Source of the DNA: Isoetes taiwanensis | Taxonomy: Eukaryota > Streptophyta > Lycopodiopsida > Isoetales > Isoetaceae | Direction: 5' to 3' | Assembly (NCBI GenBank): GCA_021234155.1 | Contig: JAJEKV010000006.1 | Coordinates: 25,847,756 to 25,911,755, forward strand | DNA: 64,000 bases | In this document: piece after piece, positions 1-10,959 of the stretch | Layout of the letters: each line of letters begins with the position of its first letter | How positions within the stretch are numbered: position 1 is the first letter of the stretch | The notes under the pieces: generated by a model | Database searches by the model: none | Seen by the model: the letters and a program-made list of their open reading frames with translations, nothing else | What the model was told of the DNA's origin: nothing | Translations under genes and position numbers: made by a program

Positions 1-3000
1 TTCTTGTGTTTCCATATGATCCATAGGGCAGTTTGTCTGATAGTGTTTAGAAATCTGTTTGATCCCTTAAGGAGGTCCATGATATTGGCCCAATTGCCTA
101 AATTGTGGCCTTTTGACCTAGGGTATGCATCAAGCCACCTCCAGAACTCCCTGATCTTAGGGCAATCGAACATATGCCTTATTGTTTCAGAATTGTCCCC
201 ACAAAGTTTACACCTGGGGTTGTCTTGAAGCTCCTTACATCTTTTAAACATATTACTGTTGGAGGGAAGGGCATTATGGATGCATCTCCAAATGAACACA
301 CTGCATTTTAGGTTTGAGCATAAGATTTCCAATTATTCCTCAATATTCTCAAGAGGTGTTTGTTGGGAACATGCCATTTTGCAGCTTGAGTGGAGGATTT
401 GATTGGGGCCAAAACCTTGTAGCCAAGAGCTACTTTGTACTGATCAGAGTTCATAATGTGCCAGTCTGGATTTTTAGGACTTTACATTCGTTTTGAGTGC
501 TTTGGCCACACTCATAATCTTGTCAAAGATCACTTTATCTATTTTCTTGCCATTAACCACACCTTTACATGCTCCCAACTACACCATTTGTCCCTGCCCA
601 TAAATGTTGTAGCTGAGTTATCCCAGCTCCCTTCCACTTCTTCCATATCTGAGGGTGTTTGAGGGCCTAGCAGACATCATTCTCTTTAGCAAAGATAGGT
701 GACCAAAAAAGGGAGAAATTGGCACTATCAAAACCAATCTCTTTATGATCGAATCCTTCTGCCACTAGGTTCCAGGCCTCAAAAATTTTCCTCATCAGAG
801 GGATGTGTTGGGGGCACACTTAAACCCGATAATAAATAGAGTCGGGGGATGGTGAGCATATTTCTTTATTCCTAAAGGCCTACTAATCTGCAGCCCGGTA
901 TCTAATGAATTCCATGGTCTGGGAGTTCCATCCATTTATTGCCTTCCGGATATATTTAGCTCCCAAGGCTTGGTGTGTGCTTTTGTAAGATTTTCAGACC
1001 CAGGCCTCCCTCCTTTTTGCTATGAGTAATTTCCTCCCACCTAATAAAGTGCATGCCTTTCCAGATGTACTCTCTTAAACACCTTTCAATGTCATTGTAT
1101 GTCTCCTTGTTAGCAATGAGAGTAGAGGAGAAATAAACATGGGTGCTTGCCAGCACAACATTAGCTATGAGGACTCTCCCAGCAAAGGAGAGATTGGGAG
1201 AGAGAGACAGAAGTTTCTTCCTGATTCTGCTGACAATTGGCCTCCACACTTCCTTGTTGGGAAGGTTGATGGCGAATGGGAGGCCAAAGAGGGTGATAGC
1301 TTGATTGGCGGGGATTGATTTTGATACCCCGGTGTCTATAGAATCAATGGGGTTCTCCCATAAGATACTACATTTGTTTAGATTAAGGTGAACACCGAGA
1401 CAAAGGCAAAATTACGTATGCTATCCGGCCGAGAATATTGAAGTTATTTTGATTGGCTTTTAAGAGAATGAAAGTATCATCGACATCTTGCATGATAGTG
1501 AGTCGCTTTATCGAGATCCCGGCATTTGAATTCCACCAATCAAACCCTGCTGTTGTAGGCCTTGAACAACTCTAGTGAGCATTTCAGCTACACGAAAAAA
1601 GATATGGGGCTAAGGGGGCATCCTTGTTCCGACCCCTCTTCTTATAGGGAAGAATTTGCTAGGGGAACCATTTAAAATCAGGCTGGAAGAGGCAAGATTA
1701 TTAAGAGCCATGATTTTGTCTATTAAAGCCTGGTGGATACCTATATGTATCATTGCTTTCTTTAAAAAGGGCCAGGTTATTGAGTCATAGGCTCTTCTAA
1801 AGTCTAATTTGAGCAAAGATACGATTTTGTTTGAAAAGCCTGTTCCAATGGATTGCTTCACTGGCAGCAATGTAGTTATCAAGAATGAACCTACCAGATA
1901 GGAAATCTGATTGACAGCTACTGACAGAATTGTGAAGGTGCATGAGAACACGGATGGCCAGGATCTTTGCTAGGATTTTGTAAGTAGTATTGGTCAGAGA
2001 TATAGGCCTCCAAATTTTTATTCTTCATTGGGATTTTTTAGTTTTGGGAATTAGGGTGATAAGGCTAGAGTTGAAAGCGTGGTAGAGAGAGGGGCATCCC
2101 AAGCACCTTTAATGAACTCCATGAAGTCCTCTTTCATAACTATCCAAAAGGTCAAAAGAATTCGGGGGAAAGCCATCAGGCCCCCGCTCTTCCCTTTCTC
2201 CATGTTTTTTCAAAACTTGCGGCACCTCCTTTTCATCACGGATACCCATCCGGTCCTCCTCCATAGGAGTGGTAGGCGGGATGTTGCTGAAAAACTTGCT
2301 CATATTCTCCTCTTCTTGAGCACTATAGTGAGTGTCCTTAAACATATTCTTTGTATTGCTCCAGAAATTCAGCCTTGATACTTTGCTCCTCCTCTAATTT
2401 CTCTCCATTTTCTTGTTCCGAATTGTGATAGCATTATTAATTAGTCTATTTTTAGCAACTCTCGAAAAAAATACTTGGAGCTACCCCGATCCATTTTATT
2501 ATCTTTGACATATTTTGGCCCTTAAGGCCATCCCCTTTGCCTCCTTCTCTTCTTCTATGGCCTTTATGTTATTCTTCTCGGCAACACTTCCTTGTAGGTT
2601 GGCACATAGAGGAGTGAGCTCCGATTTTTGCCTAATTTCTTTCATTTCCACGAGGAGGCTATTCTTCTCTTCTAAACATTTTCTCTCGTCTAGCTTTTCC
2701 CCATTCCTTAATCCAGTTTTGCGCGGTTTTGATCTTTTTGCTGAACTCTCTCATTGGTGATGACTCCCCACGACTTGCTGGGTGAGGGGTAAAACTCATG
2801 AACCGGTCCGAGACAAAGCTTGGAATTTCCAAGAAGAGAGCAATTAAATTTGAAAGGGGAATTAATAGGCTTGGAGGTTCCCTCGAAATCTGAGTCTCCC
2901 GGGATTTGAGGGAAGTGATCTGAAAGAATGTTCCCCTCATCTCCTGTGACTATCTGCGATTATCAAGGTTTGGGGATATTTGGATTGGTAACATAAAATC

Positions 3001-3604
3001 TATCTAGAGTGCGATGAAGTTCTTGCGGCACCTTCTCTTTTATTAGACCAGTGTATTTTGCATTGGCCGGGGGATATAAATCAGACACGTATCCCCGCAA
3101 CATGTTATCCCACTCCACTCTTTCACTCCACGGAAATATTTATTTTATTTCCCAGCTTTAGGTCCCATTGGGGGTGTTGTTTAGAGTCACCACCAAGGAT
3201 CCATCTTTAAATGTGTTACGATGCAATCCGGTTTTGATTTCCTTCCAAATAGGGGCTCTCTCATTAGGTTCAATGGGGGCATAAACATTTATTATTCCCA
3301 GCAATTGCCCATTCGTATCAATAGAAATGTTGTGCCATCTGTTTGAGGGGCTACAGTAAGATGAAACAACATTGAGGGTGGTCCAAAACATAGCTAGGCC
3401 ACCTTTGGTGCCATCGACAATGATGTAGGCCGAGGCCACCACCACCTTTGTGAATCCAACCCCTAAGTTGGAGGCTTCAAAGTGGGGAAGGTGGTGTTCT
3501 TGAACCATGAGAAGGTCTGCTTTATAATTCCTGGCCAGAGCAATAAATCTTCTCCTCTTTATGGGACCCTTAATTCCCCTGACATTCCAAGAGATGATCT
3601 TCAT
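1..3604 (-). pseudogene. LINE ORF2: AP-endonuclease, reverse transcriptase and zf-RVT domain, broken
   Basis: ORF2 starts at the ATG at 3604 with the endonuclease motif SWNVRG, then a VQE motif and NVYAP. The GGD motif (3170-3200) is in a shifted frame and reads GGDSK where GGDFN is expected, so the catalytic Asn looks lost. LDRFYV and SDH motifs follow between about 3020 and 2900. RT motifs are seen as LDFRRAYDSITW near 1800, GVGTRMPP near 1620 and a VDDT box near 1475, where the usual Tyr/Phe is changed. The conserved C-terminal region lies at 956-1249. A reverse-transcriptase zinc-binding domain (CKLCGD, then TIRHMFDCP) lies at about 140-225. The domains fall in different frames with stops between them. 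Confidence 0.88.
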
Positions 3605-3646
3605 TTTCCTTGTATTGGATGCAGGTCCATTGAAGTTGGGATCCTT

Positions 3647-5575
3647 CTAATAGATTTTCCTCTGTTTCTTAGATTTCTTGTTGGGTGTCATACTTTGACA
3701 TAAATAATCACCAAGTTTATCTAGATCCTTAGGAATGATGTCCAAGCCCTCATTTTCTGACATTCCTATTTCATCTTCCAAGGTTGCCTGTAATTTAGAT
3801 AGTATGGGGGTACAGATCTCCCCAATGTCATTGGAAACACAGGATCCAGGGTTTGAATTACTCAAATCACTAAAGGGTTGATTACTTACCTGGAAGGAAG
3901 CATCTTTATCATCCATTGAGACTCCTTGAGTATGCCCTGACCTAGGTGCCTGCAAGTATTCCTCCAAAACCTCTGCAACAAAACGTTCAACACAAGCAGC
4001 ATATCTACCATCATCTTTACATTGAATAAAAGCCTGAAGAAAAGAGATGTTATCCTCGGCTTGCTCTTGATTCTGCTGTGGGGAAGGTGTTGGGCTATGG
4101 ATCAGGGTGTTTGGGGAATTGATCTGACATGGAGGAGCAGATATGGTGGCAACAGACCGAGATTCAATTTTATAAGAGTGTCCTAACTCAGACTGAGATC
4201 CTCTTTTCCAATCTTCCTTGGATTTGCTTTTCTTCTTGGTGTTTGTTGGGGAAGTCGATCTCCCTATTTGAGGTGTTTCTGTGCTATTTTGTATCTCAGT
4301 GTCCTCTTGATCTTCCTGTACATTAAGCAAACCGTATCTGTTGCCTGTGTCATAATCTTCCCAATTAACTTCTTCTCCCGTTTGTGTTGTTTCAACCTCC
4401 TCCTCATCTTTGTCAGGGATCTCTTTCATGTCGCTTATTTGGGTCTGAGCACCCATCTGCTTCAGCTCCTTGAATGTCCCTTCTTGTGTGTCATCCAGAG
4501 GGTGCAACCCTGTTTCCATCTTATCTAGTTCTTGAGTTTTCTGAACATAAATCCTGCTTGGTGGGCTGTCCTTGTTGAACTTAGCATACTGTTCTTTTTC
4601 TGCAAAGGACACTCCTTTGCCACTTCTGTTAGAGGTCTGCTGTGTTTGATTTTTCCCTTTTTTCTTATCTTCAAAAGCCTGTAAAATCCTCTGTGATAGG
4701 TCCCAGTTGGCTTGTCTAATTCGTTCTCTATCTTGTCTTTTCCTCTGTAATTTTTTATAATTTTCCCTGTGCTCCGTGTGTTTCCCTGTTCTGTCAGAGT
4801 CAAAGGCCTTTTTGTCATTTTTGAAACCATAGTTATCCCCGAACTCCTGTGACTGTCGCAATCTTCTGTCAATTTGATACTGTTCACCCTTATCTGCAGT
4901 TTGCAGATCTCCAGAGTAGCTCCTTGGTGTGCACCTTCCCCCTCCATGAAACTTTTTACCACAGATTCCACAGTCTGGTGGGAGGCCGCTCCAATTCAGC
5001 TGCATCACACGGTTAGTTCCAAACAGATCAACATAAGTCACTTCTCGGGGGATGGGCTTGAACAGGTCGAGTTGAACATAGACAATTGGAGGTCTGTCTG
5101 GACGGGACTCTACAGAGACAAATTGGCCAATGGAGTTGAAGATTGCCTTAAAGCAGTCCTCACTCCAATAGACTGGGTTGAGACTGTGGGGTTGCATGAA
5201 GACCGTGACCGGGAGGGATTTTGGGGAGGTGGGATCAAAGTGATAGTCCCATTTCTGGAACTTAATTTGATACCCCTTGTGTATGATTCGGCTTTTCCTC
5301 AGCAAATCAAGAGCAGCTTCCTGGGATGTTAGCTCAACAATGAAGAAAGGAAAATGCAGCCAATGCATAGAAGCAATCTGCACATTCTTGTTTAACGAAT
5401 ATATTTGTTTGGCTATTTCATTGAGGTTGAATCCTTCCTTTTCCACCCACCCGATAATTGCATTTTTTTGGAGAGTATGAAGTCTGTTTCGGGCAGACGG
5501 AAAGTCCAGTTTAATACCTTTGGTGAAATCTTCATCAGGAGCATGAAGATACTTCTGTTGTCGGAGGATATTCAT
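3647..5575 (-). CDS. LINE ORF1: DUF4283-like domain plus CCHC zinc knuckle (nucleic-acid-binding protein)
   Basis: The open frame runs about 642 codons from the first ATG at 5575; the frame is open back to 5614 but the upstream codons are not ATG. The N-terminal third (through about residue 195) looks like the DUF4283/gag-like domain of plant L1 ORF1 proteins, including a stretch on lobe swapping of basic and aromatic residues. It is followed at about residues 205-220 by one knuckle of form C-x2-C-x4-H-x4-C (CGICGKKFH...C). The rest is hydrophilic, rich in K, E, Q and S, and probably disordered. By family knowledge such proteins bind element RNA and package it with ORF2p. The unbroken frame contrasts with the damaged ORF2 that begins 42 nt past its stop. 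Confidence 0.8.
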   Translation of the reverse strand: MNILRQQKYLHAPDEDFTKGIKLDFPSARNRLHTLQKNAIIGWVEKEGFNLNEIAKQIYSLNKNVQIASMHWLHFPFFIVELTSQEAALDLLRKSRIIHKGYQIKFQKWDYHFDPTSPKSLPVTVFMQPHSLNPVYWSEDCFKAIFNSIGQFVSVESRPDRPPIVYVQLDLFKPIPREVTYVDLFGTNRVMQLNWSGLPPDCGICGKKFHGGGRCTPRSYSGDLQTADKGEQYQIDRRLRQSQEFGDNYGFKNDKKAFDSDRTGKHTEHRENYKKLQRKRQDRERIRQANWDLSQRILQAFEDKKKGKNQTQQTSNRSGKGVSFAEKEQYAKFNKDSPPSRIYVQKTQELDKMETGLHPLDDTQEGTFKELKQMGAQTQISDMKEIPDKDEEEVETTQTGEEVNWEDYDTGNRYGLLNVQEDQEDTEIQNSTETPQIGRSTSPTNTKKKSKSKEDWKRGSQSELGHSYKIESRSVATISAPPCQINSPNTLIHSPTPSPQQNQEQAEDNISFLQAFIQCKDDGRYAACVERFVAEVLEEYLQAPRSGHTQGVSMDDKDASFQVSNQPFSDLSNSNPGSCVSNDIGEICTPILSKLQATLEDEIGMSENEGLDIIPKDLDKLGDYLCQSMTPNKKSKKQRKIY

Positions 5576-5699
5576 CCATTCAGGGTTTGAGAACAAGGTA
5601 AAAATTAAGGACGATTAATCGCAAATGGGCTATTTTATTTTAAATTTTTTTAATTAAGATTCGACAAGTTAGTAGGATCAATTTCGCATTTTTTAGAGG

Positions 5700-5842
5700 T
5701 ACAATCGCCCATATATAATTCCTTTTTATCATGTGAAAAGGGGGAATCGCCCAAGTCATGAATCCCTTACAGGCATTGTAAAAAGGGATTAGCCCATATT
5801 TGATTTTTTGAACATATAAGTTAAATGGGAATAGCCCAAAAT
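5700..5842. repeat. 42-bp phased repeat, left block
   Basis: Four copies of a core (T)CGCCCA or (T)AGCCCA sit at about 5705, 5747, 5790 and 5832, spaced 42, 43 and 42 bp, each usually preceded by an AAGGGGGAAT-like or AAGGGATT-like stretch. An inverted TGGGC copy occurs near 5626. The same core with 43-bp spacing returns at 6721 and 6764 on the far side of the hAT remnant. Confidence 0.6.
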
Positions 5843-5940
5843 TAGTTACATTCATGGGGATGCAATGGGTATTTTTTTTTTTTTTTTTTGCATGGAATAG
5901 TTGCAATTCGACAAAATCTACTTAATCTTCCTTTGAATAT

Positions 5941-6353
5941 AAGCTTGAGACTCTGGCTGAACAATTTGGTAATTAGGCTGTGGTGGATGGGTTTGAAGTA
6001 AATGGATTGGTTGATGCTAATACCTTATATCTACAATCAGGCGCATTTGGCAGTGCAATGGCCTTACAATTCAAAGTATTGCCCAAGCCTATAGAATTTG
6101 GTGCCGTAACTAGATTGTGACAAAGTTTGGAAGAGAGTACATACTTGAAAGAGTCTATGGGTGAGTATTTTAAATTGGCTAAATTGTGTTTGACTATGAT
6201 AGGCTATGTTGAGGATGAACGAACATTTAGTACAATGGCCTTTGTTAAGAACCAGCTTCACAACAGATTAGATGAGAAAGCTACTGAGTTGATACCTTTC
6301 CCTATGATAGGGCATTTGGACCATGGAAATCTGCATGCACAAGGAGAAGTGTA
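5941..6353 (+). pseudogene. hAT transposase C-terminal (dimerisation) fragment
   Basis: Reading from 5941, one frame gives a hAT-like C-terminal region with two in-frame stops. It includes EDERTFSTMAFVKNQLHNRL, closely matching the conserved VEDERTFS...F.KN.LRNRL block of hAT dimerisation domains. Only about 135 codons are present, so the catalytic RNase-H fold is missing. The fragment lies between two blocks of 42-bp phased repeats, which may be subterminal repeats of the same element, although both blocks point the same way. Confidence 0.7.
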
Positions 6354-6718
6354 ATAAATGTTTTCAGAAGGCACAACAACAATTAGTACATCATCAGAGA
6401 AAATGGTTTATGTGGAACGCATGGCAGGTGATGACATGGACAGTGATGTTCCATGTAGTGCCAATTTTCGGCAAGTACAACAAAAGTACATTGTATGTCG
6501 TATTTGGTATGAATATAAATTAAGTTTTGGTAATGACAATTAACGTTTAAATGGTGCTAAATAGCTTCATCAAGTTCTATTAACGATAACTTGTTATTTT
6601 AAATGGTTACATCAATACCTTATATTTGCGCATTGGAGTCGTGGGAAAAAAGGAAGAAAAGAAAAATTTATGAAAACTAAATAGTCCATCAAAATAAATA
6701 TAAAATCATTTAAAAAAA

Positions 6719-6772
6719 AATCGCCCAAATTTTAATTAATAGTAATAAGATTATACTAAAAAATCGCCCATG
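6719..6772. repeat. 42-bp phased repeat, right block
   Basis: Two copies of the TCGCCCA core occur at 6721 and 6764, 43 bp apart, matching the spacing and A/T-rich context of the block at 5700-5842. Confidence 0.5.
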
Positions 6773-6812
6773 GTTAATAACTTAAAAAATAACGGTTACT
6801 CGTAATTTTTAC

Positions 6813-7037
6813 CCTGTTTAAGAAGATAGGAGCTGCAGGTCTCGGTAATTCTGGTTCCTCTTCTCGCGTGATGTTATCCCATTCTGGGATCCCTTGGTTC
6901 TGTAGCATCCAAGCAGTGAATGCCGCCATATCCAAGCTCCCAAATTGTATGAATTCCTTTGAGGATGGATCCGGGATGAGCGCACTTGCGGCGATCGGAA
7001 AAAACCTTTGGAATGAAAGGTGCCTGCAATTCGCCAT
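6813..7037 (-). CDS. Possible first exon of an unidentified host gene
   Basis: The minus-strand frame starts at an ATG at 7037 in a favourable context (ATGGCG) and runs exactly 75 codons to a possible splice donor (AACAGG|GTAAAA, intron from 6812). The peptide begins MANCRHLSFQRFFPIA and is followed by an acidic stretch (REEEPELP); the N-terminus could be an organelle-targeting leader. I do not recognise the protein. Upstream (right) sequence is pyrimidine-rich on the coding strand, as plant 5' leaders often are. If real, its next exons would have to lie beyond the hAT and LINE insertions to the left. It could equally be a chance open frame. Confidence 0.3.
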
Positions 7038-7280
7038 GATTCAATTTAATGGGGAAATGCGAGGGGAGAAGAGAAGGAAATTTTGGGGAAAAATAGAATG
7101 AATGAATAGAATAGAATGAGGGATGTGACTTTTGAAAGGATCATGGGGATGATCAAAAGCTGGGGTGGAAGATGGAATAGAGAAGTGACTGGCAGTTGAT
7201 CTGCCAGAACCTTACCTGGGGTTCAAGAAACCCTAGTTAGCGCCCAGTCGAGCGCCTCCTGCCTCTCCTCTCGTCTATTA
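7038..7280 (-). promoter_or_regulatory. Possible 5' leader/promoter of the 7037 exon
   Basis: The sequence immediately upstream of the ATG at 7037 is C/T-rich on the minus strand. On the plus strand it contains AAACCCTAG (about 7230), a telo-box-like motif common in plant 5' regions. No clear TATA box is assigned, and the support is weak. Confidence 0.2.
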
Positions 7281-7752
7281 GTTGTTCCCGATTCCCTCGT
7301 TGTGGCACTTAGAAATTATATTGAAGGGGTCTTCAATATCACTTGAGAGGAGAATAAACATCATTAAAAGCTCTAACAGAGTACAACATGAGAATAAGAA
7401 TGGACGGCTCAGGAAGGTGCCCTTTCTGTTCATCACGTTGTACAGATCTGTATTGATGAATTTGAGATGGTAGACATCAAAGTAGAAAAAAGTGCAAGAC
7501 AGTAGACATCTAATCTTTTGAAGATGTCCTTGTTATTGAAACTGGGCATTATTGAAGCCGCAAGCAATTATATGTGGAGAACATGCGAAACATGCAAGGA
7601 TGCAAAGGAGATAACAATAAGCAATAGGAATGATAAAATTTTCTAGTGAACGCCATAACAATACTGTGGTTGTGTAGTGCAATGCAGCTAGCCTGTGGTA
7701 TATTTAAAATAGAGTACCTATCTGCATGATAATTCATACAATATAATGTTAC
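7281..7752. other. No supported gene
   Basis: The stretch is A/T-rich with no convincing coding frame or terminal repeat. It could be intron or intergenic sequence of the minus-strand exon series to its right. Confidence 0.4.
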
Positions 7753-10700
7753 CTGTGCAAAAGCTACTACAGAAAACCAGGTGTTTGCTAGGGCCAGCTG
7801 AATGTTGCTGCAAGAAAAAGAACAAACTTATCAGACTTGACATTCAGAGCCTTCCCTTTTAAGGAATTGTCAAGGACATAAAATAGACAAAACACTCTAA
7901 ACTACAACTGTCACAAATATTAGCGGCAAGAAGCACCTCTCCCTAAAGCTACAATAACAACTAAGCACTAAACTGTGCTATGGACCCATGAATCCCCCCA
8001 TCAACGACAATCTATATCAGAAGTAGCAGTTTTATAAATGCTTCCAACAAAGCCAACTCTATGAGAAAAACCTTCTTCAGATATGTTCCTTGAAGTAGGC
8101 AAGTAGAATTTCAAAATCTTTGTTCTGCTATTCACAATGATAATTACAATAGGCAGGAAAGAGCAATTATGTTGCGCATTATGTCTGTCAAAATGGGCAA
8201 AATAATCCTACTTAGATCTACAGGTGCCACACCTTCGACCGATCTAAGTTCATCTTAGGTTCATAAAAAGTGTAGTTGGAAACTGAAAAGAAGGTCTTCA
8301 CATGAATTATTTGGAAGGCCTGTGATAAGCTCCTTCCGCTTGGATGGCTAGCTTGGATAAACCCTACTTGCAGCAAATCGATATGAAATGGGAACCTACA
8401 ATTTTATAGAACCTTTCTCAACTCTACAAACAGATCATCCCATATAAATAAAGTTGAGATTTTACTTTTGAAGAAGGGGAATGCCACATAAACTTGTTAT
8501 AATTGTGTTTCCAAAATAAGCCATGTATCCCTGCAACATTTGGCATCAATTGCAATTAAGATAAGATAGAAGCCTAAAAATAAGAAACCAGAAGACACTT
8601 GTCATTTGTATACCTCCTTGCCGCCACTTGCTTCTTGAAGAGTATATTAAATGCATGTAGCGTGGTTCATTTACTGCACAAATAAAATGATGCTTGTAAA
8701 CCACATAAAACGTTGCAGGCAGACACATAACAAAGTGTTTATATGTATACATCCAATATCAGTCTAATTCTTCTAAACCGACATGCAAAAGAGACCAAGC
8801 AAGTTAAAAAAAAGCATAGTAAACATGTGACAGATGAGAGTGATAAAAGCAACGGATACATAATAAAGCACATGCATTTGGCAAAGCGCCTGAGGAAACA
8901 TGCAGAAAAGTATGCAATTTATGTTCCTGCATGTACCAGGTTGTCGACATCTATTAGAAGCAAATTATAGCAAATACGGAGTTTAAATTAGTCCCCAACC
9001 AATGTCAAACAAAGAGACTACCGCAACCAGGAGAATACTAATGTCAAAGAGACACGCATGCAACGAATTCAACTACTTCAAATATGATTTTCACCTTCAT
9101 TTTCTATGGAAGCACAATATTTAGGATCTAACTACATAAGCTCCTGCATTGGGACTTACAGAGCTAGAGGTTCCTTCAAGAAAGATAAAAATAATAGATC
9201 TATAAAACAAAACATGGCTTTCTTTAGAGAACGTTTAGCAAAAGATGATCATATTAAGAAATAAAATGCAAGGCTCTTACTATTACCATGGGGTCCTATC
9301 TCGTCCATCCTCCAAAGCCACAATGCCCCATCAATGTGGTAAATCCATGGAAGAACTCGTGCAGTCTACCAAGAGATGCCTGTATTGCATGCAGGAAACT
9401 TTGTCTGCAATACCTCATATAGTAAGCAAATCCATTGGATAGAGTTTAGCACTCGAGACAGCAATATCTTTTCTGCAACAAAGCTCAAAGCTCGTTGTAA
9501 CATAGATCAGAAAATAAAGATGGAGGCATAGCTGGTCATAAGATTTTACAAAACATGTATATATAAGGGATTTAAAAATGCATTGTATGAAATTGAAATT
9601 AGAAAACTACCTGAGAATCTTCTATGGAATGGGTAGAGAGTCTTGCTGAATATGCAAAACCATCTTCAGTAAGCATGCTCTCAGTATGCTAAAGCATCTG
9701 CATGTAACCTGCAAAAGCAAACAAATAATGGCAAATAAATAGTGCAATCCTTTAACCTCCTCCAAGCAAGCAAGTATGCCTCTAGAAGTTTCCGTCATTG
9801 TATTTCTTACCTTATACGGATGCAACCTAGGAAAGATCATTGAGGAAATATGCTAAGAGTCTTCAAAAATTCGTAAGGCTTACCTTCTGCAAAAGGCCAA
9901 CTCCTGGATGCTGAAAACTCTTTTCTGAAACCTGAAAGTTCTAGCTGAATTCTATCCACTCCAATATACAAATATCGGTTCCTGCACATGCTTATATCAG
10001 TACTGTTTCTAAGATATTGGACACGACACGTACACTTCTTTTTCATCAATGTGCACAAAATATAGACTCGTCAATGTTCACAAAATACAGAGAGCTCCTT
10101 ACCATAAGTAATGTGCTCAAGACTGCCCAAGATTTGCACTTTCATTTTATAGAGCAAAGTCGATTGTTCCTCTCAGCCTCCTTACTATTATATTGTTGAA
10201 GAAGTAGTCATTAACGAAGAAGTCATGCCAAATTATTTGAAGTGCTCTAATCCATGAGAATTATTTTTACAATATTTGCCTCGAAGATCAATGCTTCATA
10301 TATGAAATATCTGGACGGGCCTGTATTACCTGCCAAAAAATGCAAAGCACATGAGTTAAAGATCCAATCTTTGCAACTATGGGCTAAAATCTCCGAAAGC
10401 TATATCTAACCTGGTATATAGTTTCGATGTGAAGGCATGCGCCCATTGAAAAGGATTGGATGCCCCTTTTTCGTGTTTGAATCCGGATAATACACTTGCA
10501 TGAATAAGACAACCAGTTGTGGGAAAGGATGTACATAACACCAGCCAGATCTATAGTAAACCACAACAGCTATTCAAGCTGGACGCACAAAGCAGCCTTA
10601 GAGATCAGCGACAGAACTAAACCCCTTAATCTAGCATCCTAAGGATCACCGGCAGAATTAAATCCTTTAACCTGGCATCATGAAGATCAGCATTATACTT

Positions 10701-10754
10701 ACAGTCAGCGGGCGCCCAAGCCATTCATGCTCCATCCGCGACTGCACGAAAATG
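7753..10754 (-). CDS. Unidentified multi-exon gene or gene remnant (scattered exon-like segments)
   Basis: Several short minus-strand frames are bounded by good splice signals, in order from the right: 10703-10754 (FVQSRMEHEWLGRPLT), 9884-9981 (NRYLYIGVDRIQLELSG...), 9611-9688 (TESMLTEDGFAYSARLS...), a frame around 9270-9400 (ASLGRLHEFFHGFTTLMG) that ends in a stop, 8614-8673 (NEPRYMHLIYSSRSKW) and 7753-7807 (NIQLALANTWFSVVAFA). Each has an upstream CAG or TAG and a downstream GT(A/T). I cannot name the family, and exon phases were not all reconciled, so this may be a pseudogene. The region near 10860-10950 resembles 21290-21350, at the start of a second exon series. Confidence 0.35.
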
Positions 10755-10959
10755 CTGGAAGAAGAGAAAGGTTTGTGGACATCTACGAAAATAAATCTAT
10801 TTGCATGTAAAACACAAACACATAAATCATACACACAAAATTTCCTCGATTTTTAGACAATCGGACATTTTTCCCGGCAACCAAAACTCTTAAAAACTTA
10901 GAAAAATCAACTTGAAAAAAATACAAAAAAATTTTTAGCCAGACCGGAAAAACTCAAAT

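Larger units (their letters stand above)
1..5614 (-). mobile_element. L1-type non-LTR retrotransposon (LINE), 3' end beyond window
   Basis: This is a minus-strand element with the usual plant L1 order: ORF1 (gag-like), a 42-nt gap, then ORF2 with endonuclease, reverse transcriptase and a C-terminal zinc-binding domain. The open region starts just left of 5614. The 3' UTR and poly(A) would lie left of base 1, so target-site duplications cannot be checked. ORF1 is open throughout, whereas ORF2 is broken by several frameshifts and stops, so the copy is not autonomous. The same lineage appears as antisense fragments at 24-27.5 kb. Confidence 0.9.

Noticed and set aside
4129-5590. Several plus-strand open frames
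   Set aside because: They are shadows of the LINE ORF1 on the opposite strand.
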